Shown: positions 32,078 through 44,454, counted from the stretch's first letter. The stretch: DNA of 64,000 bases from Adiantum capillus-veneris (GCA_014529385.2 CM043944.1:55723768-55787767), one strand, 5' to 3'. Numbers and translations: made by a program. The notes: a model not told the origin generated them from the sequence alone.

Positions 32078-33502
32078 CTAGACTTCGGCATCATGTCCAT
32101 TCATCATTGCTACCTTGTAGCGGTGGGTACTCGGAGTTTGAGGCAATTTGAGTTTTTTCACCAATCTATAATTAATGAAGTTGTGAGTAGCACCGTCATC
32201 TACCAAGATGCGCACCTTGTGACCTTGTAGAGATCCATGCATGTGTACTAACTCATGTGGTCCGAAGGTCTGTTGCCACATGGAAGCTGTGAGACAGCAT
32301 TCATGCACCACCTCGGTGCGTGTTACTTCCACTATAGAGAATCTTGAGGAAGACTCAAGAGGTAGCAGTTGCACCGTGTGCACTGCTTTCTCCTTGCCAT
32401 GAGCAGCAGATTTTTCCTTGGGACAATCCTTTTTGCCATGACCGCTTCCTAAGCAATGAAAACATAATTTCTCTTTCTTAGCCTTATCAAAGTCCTCAGG
32501 AGAGAGAGGACCTATGGACCCCTTGGGTTTTTTAGCTGCTTCAGAATTGGCTATTATAAATTTCCTTTTATTGTGCCCATACGGTGTGCGTGTATTACCA
32601 TGTGTATTAGGAGGCACGTGATTATTATGTGATTTCTTTTCATATAGATCATCATGAATGTGTGCTTTCACTATGGCTTCCTCAAGTTTTTTAGGGTCTT
32701 GAGTCTTGACGTGCTTCTTAAGCTCTGGCGTCAAACTACGGATAAACCCACGTACTTGCTGAAAGGTGTCTAGTCCTTCCAACTTGAGGATAACATCCCA
32801 ATAGTGAGATACATATTCAAGTAATGATGGATATTGGTGCATGGAACACGTGTCCCAAGCCATCCAATTCTGATCTGCCTGATTTGTAGGCAAGAATTCT
32901 TTGCGAAACATAGTCTCAAAGGTTGCCCAACTCTGTGGTATGATATTCTTCTCCTTGAGAGACATCCACCACTTTTCGGCCTTGCCTTCCAGAGTTAAGC
33001 TGGTTTGCAGTGCTCTGACTGTGTTCGGAGTACGTCAAAAGGCGTGAATTCCATCCCATTTGCTGAGAAAGATATTCACTGCATCCTTATTGCGATCTCA
33101 TCTTCTCCCTTAAAAGTCGGTGGTTTGGTATTTTTCAACAAATCATCCATCTCCTTTGTAGTGAGCGTGTGCAAAGAATCTAGAGATGGACCCTGTCCAT
33201 GATCAGAAGGCCCTTGCCCCTGTAGCAACGTGCTCATGAATGTGCGTGGCCATAGGGCCCTTTGCCTGCAACTGCGTAAGTTGTATCACTAATGTAGATA
33301 ATTTAGTGACATTTTCATTTAAAGCTGCAAAATTTCCTTCCATGACTAATATGCGTGTTTGAAATGCACGAAATTCTTGAATATCAAGCAGTTCATAAGC
33401 ATTGTCACCCGTTGTAGCATCGCGGGCACTCTCTGTGAGAGCATCTGGCCGTGAGCCATCACGGGCAGGATCAGGCGTTTGATGCTCGAAATCAAAAGTC
33501 AT
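32078..33502 (-). pseudogene. Gypsy element B: gag and protease
   Basis: Gag starts at 33502 (MTFDFEHQTPDPARDG) with a short coiled coil (RILVMEGNFAALNENVTKL). After a break it resumes in 32965-32078 with the retrotransposon gag core (FETMFRKEFLPTNQ, LLEYVSHYWDVILKLEG), a zinc knuckle CFHCLGSGHGKKDC and a protease motif VRILVDDGATHNFI, where the usual DSGA/DTGA reads DDGA. At least one frame change lies between the two parts. Confidence 0.85.
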
Positions 33503-34295
33503 ATTATATCTGAATCCATGGCAACAACGTGCAGTGGAAGGAATAGAAGGAAAAATACCTTGAGTCGAGGAAAAATAATCCCATAGTCATAATTGGCATC
33601 GCAAATGTAATTAGCCGTGCTAATTACGTTGATTGTCCAAGTTGTAATCAATCCGCAAATCCAACAGTGCAGGTACCCTACTTGGACACGTCGTAGCCAA
33701 ATCGGTTGCAATTGTTATTGATTTAATGTTGACTCTATGAATACGGTCGCCAATGAATCCCTTTGAAAAATTTTGACTTGCTGATTTTCTGTAGTAGCAA
33801 GCACACAGGGTAGTATCTATTTGCTGGCCCCTTCGCCGATCATAGCCGAATATGTGGTCACAGTGTGCAATTATCCCGGGTTCGAAGCTGTGATGCGACT
33901 TGCTTGATGCGATGTGGGTACTCACCCTTAGGTTACTTTAAGTCCTAAGGCCAAGGGCCTTAGGCATTTTTTATGTGAACACAAAGCTCACCAAGCCATG
34001 GTCGTCGAGTAGACAGCGCGCAAAGCAGTGGGAAGTTGAGGGGGAGAGAGATGATGAAAATTTGGTGCCGCCCCTGTGTCGAAAGCTGCTCAGAATCCCA
34101 TGGTGCTCATGTTGACCCGACCCACAACCGATTTGTTGCACCTTCACCCGGCGGCTCCTCCTTCCCAATCCCCCCTGCACACGCTTTTCGACTTTGTCTT
34201 CCTCCCTTAGCAAGAGAAAGTCTCCACGGCATGCAACATGCAAAAGCTTTTTGTGGCTTAGAAACACCACGCCCTCCTTTCCCCAAAAAAGGCAA

Positions 34296-34313
34296 CTTGG
34301 CTCTTTGATACCA
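34296..34313 (-). other. Primer-binding site of gypsy element B
   Basis: The minus strand reads TGGTATCAAAGAGCCAAG one base after the 5' LTR, an initiator tRNA-Met type site with an inserted A. Confidence 0.85.
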
Positions 34314-34401
34314 ATGTGAAGACTAGGGGAGACTAGTGCCTAGAATCCACCACCCAACCTCCCACTATATAGGCCAAGCTCGTAGCCTTTGCCCTAGCTG
34401 G

Positions 34402-34514
34402 TGATGAAGGAAATTTGGAATGGGCCTCTACACCAAAACAAACTCCATTGCGCCACAAGGGAAATGAGATGAGGGCACCACCTAGTCTTGGAAGCGTAGA
34501 CTAGGACCGCTACA

Positions 34515-34568
<54 letters not shown>

Positions 34569-35862
34569 GCTATGAATGAAGCATTAACCTTAGTGTGTGT
34601 ACAAGGAATGGATGACTTCAAACACTCCCAACACAAATAGCATGTAGATTACCAAACAACCACTCAAGGATTAGCCAAGATCACATCAAGCACTCTCACA
34701 CACATATAAAAGATTTCTCTTAATTAACATAAGTAAGAGGAGGAGAGGTTACTAGCATGAAACAATTTGCACTCTAGAATGTGCAAGAATAGAGTGAATG
34801 AATGAGCTTATGGGCTCATGGTGAGTGATACAAAGACTCAATGGGGCTGAGGGAGGCTTGAAATTACGAAGGGGAAGGCCTCTTTATATAGGAAAGAGAG
34901 TGATTAGGAGTGAGGTTAAGATCCAAGTGTAATTTGTACAAATCTTGATTAGGGACATTCAACCAATGAAGAAGCTCCTTCCAAGTGATTTGTTGACCAA
35001 TTTGCAACTAATTAGCTCCATCATCACTTGTGTTGTCTTCACTCCTTCCTCCATAGCTTGAGTCCAAGAGCTTCCTTATTTTAAAATGTAAAGAATCTAC
35101 ATAAAATCAATACATATCTAGTAATAATAGAAAGGGGTTGAATGAGAACTTATGAATTACAACAAGATTAAGCATGACTTGAGAGGTGATTAGAAGAGGA
35201 ATTTTGATGGGTTTTTGAGCTTGAGAGAGAGGCGGAAGGAGAGGAGGGTGAGAAGACTAATGGCTAATTTTTAGAGAAGGTCTCAATGTGGAAAAGGAAG
35301 GGTGTGTGTGTGTAAAGGTAGAGGGGGTGGTCTCCACCACAGTTGAAAAAACTGGCGTCCGCCATTTTGGCCATATCTCCTAGACCGTAATGCAAAAATT
35401 ATAAAAAAAATATGGTCAGAATCTCCAGCTCATCAGCTACAACTTTGATGAAGACAACTTTTCTTGGATCGGAGTGGAAGTATTTTTTTAAAATTCAGCA
35501 AAATCATGTGTCTGGTTCCTTCCTTTACCAAGTCTTCCACTTGGGTCCCATTTGTTTGAATCATCATATGGCTCCAAAGCCATGATGATATGAGCCACTC
35601 ATGACCCTTGAATCATGGGTGCATGGCTCCACAACCACATCATATCTTTTCTTTTCACATTTACATATTTTCCCTTCCCTTTACCACTAGGTTCTCCCTC
35701 TACCTTTCACCTCCGGTGAACTAGTCAAGAAAAAATTCCTATCAAATCATTTTTTTAATTTTTCCAAGAGGTTGTTCTCACTCTTTCTTTTATTGTAAAC
35801 CTCTAGAAGCAAGGAAAACCAACAAAATATAATAAACAAAAATTTGTGATAGGCTCGGATCA
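34402..35862. mobile_element. 1461-bp TG...CA insertion inside the gypsy B LTR, probable solo LTR
   Basis: It interrupts the right LTR of element B exactly where the left LTR is continuous (CTAGCTGGATTCC) and is flanked by a CTGG duplication (34398-34401 and 35863-35866). It starts TGATGAAGG and ends CGGATCA. No coding sequence. It has an AG microsatellite (34519-34566), a TTTATATAGG box near 34890, and the ~150-bp module (about 35360-35510) shared with the Tat-like LTR and the insertion at 49824-52562. Confidence 0.8.
34519..34566. repeat. (AG)n microsatellite
   Basis: About 47 nt of AG within the 1461-bp insertion. Confidence 0.95.
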
Positions 35863-36370
35863 CTGGATTCCCTTTCCACATTGCCTAGTCCGGTCCTTGG
35901 CCCGTCCATGACTCCCTAGCCTTGATTGTCATGACAGATACAATTAGGACGCTTCTAAAAGTTATAAGGACGCTTCTAAAAGTTATATTTAGGACGTTTA
36001 CAAGGGCTTTTGCATGGCGCCCTTGCACAGATCCCTCTTCCTTCATGCAAACACAAATTATAGGATCGATAAGGTGCCAAAAACCGGAGCCAAAATGCCA
36101 TGGGACAAGCATAGATGACAACAAATTGCAAAAAAAGGTGTCGGTTCAGGGCCATAGAATGGCCACAACAAATCAGTTATGCTTGATTTTGGAGAATGCA
36201 ATCAAGCATTGACTACCGAAGGACAACCTTAGTTGGTCAACAAGGTTGCGGGTACGCACCTTTATTTAAAGCTAACTTGATTTTGAGTTTATTTTGTAGA
36301 AACATTCTATGGAATTAAAGAAGATAGTACGACTATCTTTCCTACGTCTCTAAATATTGTTTATAATTGG

Positions 36371-36690
36371 GACAAAGGAGCAAGGATCTATCCAAAGACG
36401 CTCATGGGCACGGTTTGTGTAACCCAACTAGAGAATTGAAGTTTTCACAAGCTTCCAATTCAGTTGTGAATAGGGCAAGGCCCTCAGCAACAAGAAGTAG
36501 AGCAGCTATTGAACCGAGCAACGATATCTGGACAAAGGAGCAAGTCTCTATCCAAAGATGCTCATGGGCACGGTTTGTGTAACCCAACTAGAGAATTGAA
36601 GTTTTCACAAGCTTCCAATTCAGTTGTGAATCGGGCAAGGCCCTTGGCAACAAGAAGTAGAGTAGCTATTGAACCGAGCAACGGTATCTG
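36371..36690 (+). repeat. 160-bp tandem duplication in gypsy element A interior
   Basis: Two copies (36371-36530 and 36531-36690) beginning GACAAAGGAGCAAG and sharing ATGGGCACGGTTTGTGTAAC, with only a few substitutions. Confidence 0.93.
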
Positions 36691-37007
36691 GAAAAGCATT
36701 GTTTGATTTTCTTCTTGATTGCAACTCATTCAATTACTACAACGGCAAGACACTTCAATAGACATACATAATGAGGTACGCAATTGATTTTTGTTTATTG
36801 AGCATGTGCTTGATAGCTATGGTATGCAATGGATCTGTGTCAATGATCAAGGATAACAGCCATCAAGCCAAGCAGGTACAAGATGCATAGCTTGCAAGTA
36901 TTGTTCCGCTTCTCCATAAGATCTACAATAGACAATTTCATTTTTTGTGTGAATGATTGACAATGTTGACTCTCTTTTGATATGGCAGCTGTCTGCGTGA
37001 AACTTTA

Positions 37008-37137
37008 TGAGCAACGGTATGAGCATCCAAAGTGGGTCTATTGAGAAGTATCATGCAAAGATATGAGCAATGAAACTATCTGTAGCTATGAGCAACGGTA
37101 GCATCCAAAGTGGGTCTATTGAGAAGTATCATGCAAA
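37008..37137 (+). repeat. Partial local duplication, about 80-bp period
   Basis: GCATCCAAAGTGGGTCTATT plus GAGAAGTATCATGCAAA occurs at about 37026 and again at about 37102, each preceded by GAGCAACGGT. Confidence 0.85.
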
Positions 37138-37498
37138 TATAAGGCTTCCCACGTTTGGAATATGCTAGGAGCATACGAACTTGGGGGAGACTTGTCAAGG
37201 TGTCTGTAGGTTATTATGTCCCAAGAAGGCATATATGGTACATCTAATAACTCAGTCGAGCAATAGATATGGCTATGAGCCATACTAGAGTGAGTTTTTT
37301 TACTTATACACTACTAGACACCTTACCTACAAGTGGGCGAGACAAGGTTAGTAACTTTCAAGTTATGCTTGTTCCTTCTGTAACTTAATCTTTTATTTGA
37401 AAAAAAGATTTCTCAACTATGCAAAGCAAAGTGCTTTGCTAGACTTCATGCAAAGCAAGGATTCTTTTATGTGCCAAGGTATTATTGATTGACTTCAG

Positions 37499-37750
37499 AT
37501 CAATGATAATGGCACGCATCTTTGGCACTACGTGGATATAAGCTCACAGTTTATGCAACGACGCACTGTGATGTATCCATATCAGTGTAATTGTGCAAGG
37601 AACATATACCAGGGGATTACATGGTTGAGACTATCATTGTCGCCAAGGGAAATAGCTCTGCATGCATGGCATGCCAGTGAGGTAGATAAAATTTCACCTC
37701 ATTACTGTTACAGCTTCTGCTACAACGCCAACTATCCTGTCATGGACACG
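37499..37750 (+). pseudogene. Exon-like open block of unknown origin in gypsy element A
   Basis: Exactly 84 codons lie between an acceptor-like GACTTCAG (ends 37498) and a consensus donor GTAAGT (37751-37756), open throughout (NGTHLWHYVDISSQFMQ, YPYQCNCARNIYQGITWLRL). A second readable block resumes after TACAG at 37798 (SVIPKSLWNNHDHIYSRWVQ, then a stop). I do not recognise the protein. It may be a captured host gene fragment or decayed element coding sequence. Confidence 0.35.
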
Positions 37751-39140
37751 GTAAGTTATTGATGTATACAAACACTTTTAATTTATGTTTATGTACAGGC
37801 AAAGTGTCATACCTAAGTCACTCTGGAACAACCATGACCACATATACAGTAGGTGGGTCCAGATGTGAAGTATGGTATCTCTCTCTATGAGAGAGTTGTC
37901 CAAGCACATTGTTGTACGCTTATAGGATAGCTATGACACAAGACATGGTCTACATTGGAGCATATGAAAGGGGCATACAACACATTAGAATAAAGGGTTT
38001 TCCTTAGCCCAACATTCTCTCCTTCTCTCTCTCTCTCTCTCTCTCCAACTTCTATGCGAGAAAGGTGAAACTAGGCATGATTTTATTGAAATCTTTCTAT
38101 GTCAATACGGTAACAGGAAGGTCTAAGAGACAATAGGAAAGTGATAAGAGACATCTATTGCCACCTATTTTGGAATGGCTAAGAGCCAGCTATTTGTGAT
38201 CCATCAATGATTGCTTTCAAGATTGAACAATTCTATTCGGTTGAGTACCCATCGATTCTAATGGACACACAAGAGTTTTGCTATTAGAGACTTTTTGGGC
38301 ATTATTTTAGCATTATACACTTAAGTGTGAAGATCAAGTTGAGTTTTTGAATGTTTTAAACTCATAATGGCTTATCTCAACCAAGGTATATAGATGAATC
38401 CATCATTTCAGAGAGCACGACTATTCACAAAAACCCAAGATTATGGATTTTTGCATCTGAAAAAGATCCAAATCCAATTGTGAATACATTTCCGACTTCA
38501 ATGGATCTCCTATTTTATCTAAAGCACTAAGAGTGTCTATATGAGTACAGTTTTGGGTAAGACCCAACTCGTGATTCCTAAATCACTTGTCAAGTGTTGA
38601 TGGTCAATACTTGGAACCTTCACACTTGCACTTTCAAGGAAAGAAGTCCACAAATTGCCAAGGGGTAGTGGACAATTTCAAGCTTCCAAAGTAACAAGGG
38701 CAAACTCAAGGGGGGTCACGGACATAGGCCAAGGGTCAGTTGTTAGTTGAGCAGTTTTTCCTACAAAGTTTAACCAAGGGGTTTGACAATGTCCATTTTA
38801 ACCAAGGGGTTTAAATTGCACAGGCAACACCCAAGGTTATATGTGCCATACTACTTGAATTTCATTGATATTCAATTAGTGTTCCTAGGCCTTTGTAGGC
38901 GGGAAAATTAGGCAAGTGCATTTGCCTACATGTAAGTGAACACTATGTTCAGCCTCTAGATAGCATTTGATTTGGTTTTGTTTCTTTTTTGAATATGTTT
39001 TTAATCTTCCAAGTAGGATGTATAAACTTTTTTGTTTTCATCCATTTTTGCTCTTAAGAGAGATAACAAGGTCATGTAAGAGCCACAAAATTTGGGTTGT
39101 AGTGTCCAAAATATTTTTTTGCATTACATGGTTACGAACC

Positions 39141-40093
39141 TGTTTGTAGGGTTTGATTTGGCAAATGTTGTCACATGGGATACAACATGGTCTAGGAACT
39201 CAAGGAGGTCGATTTAGCCAGTGTGGAGCATGGATAATGAGGGTCCCTATCACACACGTCGCATGCATGTTTACAGCTACCTTCACACCCAAGTACATCT
39301 CGTACTTGAAGGATGTTCTTTTTTCAAACATCCTTACCCGAGACATATTTCACATGTGGAGAATATGAGTCTCTGGGACTGGCATTGGCACCGCTACTTC
39401 AATTATGTGTCCGACGATGTCCCTAGGTGCTGGTCAAATCCGTTTTTTGGACCATTTTCAACTCGACATATCAAGAACAATTTCAATGGCAAAAAATTAT
39501 CAGATACTTAGAACAACTTGTTAAGGTACAAGTGCTGCTAAACAACATTAACGGATGTTTGTTTATGCATATAGCAAGGCGATGAGCTGTTAATGAAAAT
39601 GTTTCATTGTTTATACCTAGAAGTGATTTATATTTCACATTCTATATGGTTCAAACATTTTAATAAGGCTTGCAAATGATTGCAATACATAGTATTGAGT
39701 TCTTTCTTAAACTATTTATACTCCTTTTTCCCGTGTGCTACGAGCATCACATTCGCCATAAGTATTGGCAAGTATGATCATGGATATGCAGCTTCATATT
39801 TGTTTTTACTAAATGCATGCACACTAGGTGTTATGGGGCCGGCTGATTTGGAGTGGCATGCATATTCATCACATTTGTTGCTTATGAAGCATTTTGCACT
39901 CTATGTGCAGTATCTCTATCAGATTACTTTTGGATCTACCAATCACCAATAGAGGGCATGGCTTGGTTTGGGTGCTTGTGGATCTTTCAAGATAAACAAG
40001 ATGGTTATTCAGGACATTGTTGATTCCTCAGCAATGTTGTACGACATTGTGATCCCCGTTTACCAGTCATTTGGGAAGACTGTTTGTAAATAG
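39141..40093 (+). pseudogene. Further unrecognised coding-like blocks in gypsy element A
   Basis: From 39153 the frame reads FDLANVVTWDTTWSRNSRRS, a stop, then PVWSMDNEGPYHTRRMHVYS to a stop at 39511, with Trp/His-rich WDWHWHRYFNYVSDD. At 39833-40093 another block reads MGPADLEWHAYSSHLLLMKH, a TAG at 39950-39952, then WLGLGACGSFKINKMVIQD and ends FGKTVCK at a stop. Amino-acid composition and length suggest decayed protein sequence rather than chance, but no family is recognised. Confidence 0.3.
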
Positions 40094-40112
40094 GGGGGAA
40101 TCACACACACCT

Positions 40113-40225
40113 CAGTGTTGTCAGTATCCAAGGGGGTAGGTAGATTACAACACCTTAGTACTGTTAGTATCCAAGGGGATAGGCAGATTATCTTGCTGTC
40201 AGTTATCCAAAGAGGATAGGCAGAT
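40113..40225 (+). repeat. Three-copy minisatellite (about 37-43 bp unit)
   Basis: The core GTATCCAAGGGGRTAGGYAGATTA recurs three times with variation, separated by CAGTGTT/CTGTTA-type spacers. Confidence 0.85.
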
Positions 40226-40670
40226 TACAAAGTGTAATCTTGTGGTAAAGGATATGCGAAGTGCATACGTTAGCACCAAGCAATTCAATAAGAAATCATG
40301 TATTACGTTAGTTGGAGTTTGCTTACCATAAGTTAAAGCATGTTTGCGACTAGGTTTGGTCTCTTCATGTATAATTCAGGTTCTCAACCTTGAACACTAG
40401 TTATGGTGGGGTTGTTTACTAATACAAGAAGATGCCAAGTCAAGGATTCAAACTTGGATGATGAGTTACGTCAGCATGTTTCTTCCATGGAAAGTGAAAA
40501 GATGTACTCTTTTCAGTACATCTTTGTCGTGATAACTCATTTAGCATATTCAAGTGAGTTTTAAATGGAGTCTACACGCTATGTTGTATATGGATGCCAC
40601 TGTGGAACACATTAGTGTACCACCACTCTTGTTTTTGAGGACGAAAAGGTTTTTCCAAGGGGGGAGTAAT

Positions 40671-40845
40671 GTCAGAACAAGGATCCTAAGGAGCAAGGCT
40701 CGACCTAGGGATCAGGGACTTGAGTCGGGGGCTCAGACTGGACTAATGTGGACTGGGGATCCGAACTGTGGCTAGGACTAGGAGCCGGCCTATATATAGG
40801 GAGGTATGGCGGTGGATCCGACATCTCAGTCTCGTAGGTCTTACA
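40671..40845 (+). repeat. 3' LTR of gypsy element A
   Basis: Starts TGTCAGAACAAGG after a purine tract and ends CTTACA, followed by the TAGAT duplication; TATATATA at 40791-40798. Confidence 0.88.
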
Positions 40846-43034
40846 TAGATAGTTAAACCATGGCAAGCATAGTGATGTGTAATTACATCAAATAAACAAT
40901 ATGCATCACACTCATCACTCATCATCTTCAAACAACGTTCTTCATCCTGTTGAGCTTTCATCAACTACATAAGATCATCCTATGATCATTGTGAATACCT
41001 TGAAATTTGATAGCTTCCTTCTATCTAACTTTAGTGTCAACCTACATGGAATTTATGGTTACTTATTTGTTGACATCATTTTGTGGCTCCTAAATACCTT
41101 CCATTTGAATTGAGATCGATTGATGTCTCTCTAGCTTTGTCTTGCAAACCTAGAAACTTCATATCTTCACATTCAGATAGAGCCACGTAGAGTTTGCATG
41201 AATTCTCTATGGAATGCATGATCTCTCTCACACCTAGATTTTATGGCACGTTGTATCATCAAGGAAGGAGGTAGTGTGTGAAATCTACCTTGCACAAAAG
41301 GAGAGGGGGGGCAAGGCCTACACAGTTCTAGGTGCGTCTCCTTCCAAAACGTTACACTGAAAGGCCACCGATCTTTGGGGTGATGACAAACACTCCTCCC
41401 AGCCAACCCTCAAGCTTTATAGCCATTGGCTTAGGAAGGACCCCCATGCGATCATCATGGGCCATGCCCACTAGCGTGGACTCTTGTCATGACATTGAGA
41501 ATTCGAGGCAAATGAGCCATTAGTGACCTTTTGGCTATTTAATAAGCCTTTGTAACTTACTTTAAAAAATGAATACAACATATACATTTGAGATTTGAGG
41601 TCATTTATGAGCGTTCTTTTTTTCTCTCTCTTTGTGTTTTAGCTATGGAGAAGGGCATGAAATTCACTCTCCAACACACATATACAAGCACATAGATGTA
41701 GACATAAAACTATAGGGACATGTAAGAGGTGATCAAATTTTAGCAGAAAAAAAAGCATAGCAAAGAAGGAGAAGAGCATTTCCATCGCCCAAGCAGAAAA
41801 AAGCCAGCAAAGTAGAATCTTGAGCCAAGATGACCAAAACTCTATTATTGTACCATCATAAAAGAAATAAAGACAAATCACAAAAAGTATGGTTAAAACA
41901 TATGGAGAGATGAGAGATTGTGTTATTATTACAAAAATGTTAAGTAGTTCCATCACAAAATTGCTATTGATCACAAGATTCCTACAATGTGTGCACAAAA
42001 GATGAAAGATGAATTACATTTAGAAGCTATCTATTCTTAATTTCTACAAAGAACAAGATATTACAAGCACCAATAGACAACACTATTTTGATAGTGTTAC
42101 ATGGTTTTATTAAAAGAACATGTATAGAAAACATAAGTCTGAGCTTAAAACCAAAGAATTTTTACTTAAAATGAAGCATCCATGTGCCTCATATGTCACC
42201 AAAGTAAGAGACATTTGACTTCAAAATGATCTATTCCCCTCCTAAAATATTTATATTTATACAAAGTAATTTATTGAGTATTTCTATACATGACAATATG
42301 AGAGGTATAAAATTTAATCATTTTGACTATATCATTGTATTTAAAATATCAAAAAAATTTAAAAGTAAATATCCATACGTCTCATTATGAGTTTAGAGAC
42401 CAAGTTTTGATCTCAAGATGAAGAAAAAAGCTTTAGACTTAGTTAAATTTTTATAGTTGTTAGAATTTGACAATTTTGACCACATCTTTGCGTCTGAAAC
42501 ATCCAAAAACCCTAGAAATGATTGCCCATATGTCTCATTTTGACACCCGCAGACGGGGTTTAGGACCAAAGGAGATCCTAAAATTGCCTTGAAGGGTCCT
42601 GCGTCGTCGACATGGGACCCTTTCAAGCAATTTCCACATATAATTTCACAAATTTGGCCACATGGTTGCATCCGAAATGGCATGAATTCCTAGAAATGAC
42701 TATCCATACGAAATGGCTATAACACAAGTTCTCCCTTATAATACATGTGAGCAGGATGCCATTTTAAAAAACCTTATGTAAGTTTTTTGGTTGCATTGAG
42801 TTCTCTTTTTTTAAAGTTGAAGTCTAATTAAAAATACCCTTCTATAAATAAATATAATTGATTAAATAGTATATGTTCCAACTATAAGCACATATTATGT
42901 TGAAAATTGTGGCTATGCATGATGCTCATATACCTACACTTGCAACCTTCAGTGCATGTAGCATTATGCAAGACGCTCATACATCTACACTTGCAACCTT
43001 GAAGGAATACTGCACAAAATGATTGTTTTAGCTA
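40846..43034. other. Non-coding AT-rich spacer
   Basis: No coding sequence, LTR or RNA gene recognised. ORFs such as 41639-41998 (minus) are hydrophobic and low in complexity without a motif. From about 42915 short copies of ACCTACACTTGCAACCTT appear, which lead into the PPR-like debris. Confidence 0.5.
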
Positions 43035-43376
43035 ATGCAAAGAGAGGCCATCCCTCCACATGCGATAACCTACACTTTCATCTTGAAGGCATTCGACCCA
43101 TACACTTGCATCTTGAAGGCATGTGGCATTACACAAAACACTGTTCCGGGATATGGCCAACAAGGGCAAAATCAAAGTCGAATGGGGAGTACTTCAAAAA
43201 GGACAAAAACACCTTGAGGAGATCCTTTTTCGGAACGTCGACTCTTGAAACACAACGATTGTAGCACAAATCAAACACGGGCATGGGTAAAAATCTCTAA
43301 GCTATTTTTAGCTCATGCAAAGCAAGGGCCGATGCAATCACCTACAATTGCATCTTGAAAGTATGTGTGTAATGGA
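43035..43376 (+). pseudogene. Remnants of a pentatricopeptide repeat (PPR) protein
   Basis: The frame from 43035 reads MQREAIPPHAITYTFILKAF, DPYTCILKACG and VPGYGQQGQNQ. P-x-A-I-T-Y-T-x-I-L-K-A-C-G and G-Y-G-Q-x-G are signatures of PLS-class PPR proteins that bind and edit organellar RNA. A second trace near 43310-43376 reads ADAITYNCILKVC. The rest is out of frame or lost, so this is a decayed fragment of a very large plant family. No start, targeting peptide or E/DYW domain is present. Confidence 0.6.
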
Positions 43377-44047
43377 AATGGCCTATGAACTTTGAGAATA
43401 GAGGAATTAGGAGAATTAAAGAGAGCATTTTTGTGAGACTACTTTGAGAACACAAAGGGTGAACTTATTTGGCGATAGCAACTTAATCATAATACTCAAT
43501 TAACTTGGCACGAACAATACTTTTGCAAGAGAGAGAGTTTAGATAACTCGACAACAGTTGAGGAACGGATTTATGTGGAGCCGGTCCCCCCTCCAATAGG
43601 ATGTTGTATTATAGATTCTCCCATCAAGAGAGACTTGGTACAATACAATCTTTGTGTTCCTTGTGACCTAGGTGATGCAATGAAGATGGAAAGCTTCATG
43701 CATCACAAGCATAACATAGACTTCATAAAAAGCATTAACCATCCCCAGCCTCAGTCCCAAGGCCTCAAACACCTTCAAAGGTGGAGAGAGCTAGCGGGGA
43801 ATGAGGGCAGGGAAGAGGAAGAAGAAACATTCATAGGAGGAAGAAATAGTTTCTCACTTATCATCACTCTTCTTGCTAGCATACATAAAGGCATAATAAT
43901 GAAGATGAAGAAGATGGCAAAGCTTAAGCATTGAAGCATGGCTCTTGGTTCGATTTTCTTTCCATAGCCAAGAGTGTTGGTGTAGGCTCTCAACTTCTCT
44001 ACTAGCTTAGAGAAGGAGATGGAGCTCTTGCACTTTGCACTTCACAC

Positions 44048-44111
<64 letters not shown>

Positions 44112-44454
44112 TGAGGGAGAGCATACCTCCCAAGCTAGCCCCCTCCTTGCTTTGGTCAACCCCCTCTTCTAGCACTATCTTGCACATGATTGAACCTCCT
44201 CAAGATTGGCCAATCAACAGGCTTAGTGCATATCGAGCAGCAAGGGTAGCCTTGGGACAAGTGTCCCCCTTTCCCCTTTGAGAGACAAGACTTGATAAAT
44301 GCATAGATAATTAATTAAATTAACTAAATTATCATTGGACCCCTTGGGAGGCCAACCATTAGGCTTTAGGCACACCATGACGACAACATGAAGAGGAGCT
44401 TGGAAAGTGTCCTATTTGCTTTCTTTGTACCAAGATTGCCTTGTGTGAGGGTGT
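43377..44454. other. Spacer left of the Tat-like element
   Basis: No gene recognised; an AG microsatellite occupies 44050-44109. A 119-codon ORF (43575-43934) has no known motif. Confidence 0.5.
44050..44109. repeat. (AG)n microsatellite
   Basis: About 59 nt of uninterrupted AG. Confidence 0.95.

Larger units (their letters stand above)
28544..35936 (-). mobile_element. Gypsy element B: chromodomain-type Ty3/gypsy nested in element A
   Basis: A perfect GATAC target duplication (28539-28543 and 35937-35941) brackets the element. The left LTR (28544-28703) is the 3' LTR. The right, 5' LTR is split (34315-34401 and 35867-35936 plus a CTGG duplication) by a 1461-bp insertion. Minus-strand order is primer-binding site, gag, protease, RT, RNase H, integrase, chromodomain-like tail, purine tract (AAGGGGGGAG). 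RT before integrase marks Ty3/gypsy. Several stops and frameshifts make it defective. Confidence 0.93.
28168..40845 (+). mobile_element. Gypsy element A: gag-pol-poor LTR retrotransposon hosting a nested gypsy
   Basis: LTRs at 28168-28344 and 40671-40845 share GGATCCTAAGGAGCAAGG, a TATATATAGGGAGG block and the end TAGGTCTTACA. They are flanked by a TAGAT target duplication (28163-28167 and 40846-40850). A primer-binding site follows the left LTR, and a purine tract (AAGGGGGGAG) precedes the right one. Just before that tract the plus strand reads VFEDEKVFPRGE and a stop, close to the polyprotein end of gypsy element B (VFEDENSSLRGE), which supports a Ty3/gypsy relationship. Subtracting the nested element it is about 5.3 kb. 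Its interior has no recognisable gag, protease, RT or integrase. Confidence 0.85.

Noticed and set aside
40113-40225. CRISPR-like array
   Set aside because: Three imperfect copies without regular spacers in plant DNA: a minisatellite.
41639-41998. Hydrophobic minus-strand ORF resembling a membrane protein
   Set aside because: Low-complexity Leu/Phe/Cys content from AT-rich DNA, with no supporting context or codon bias.
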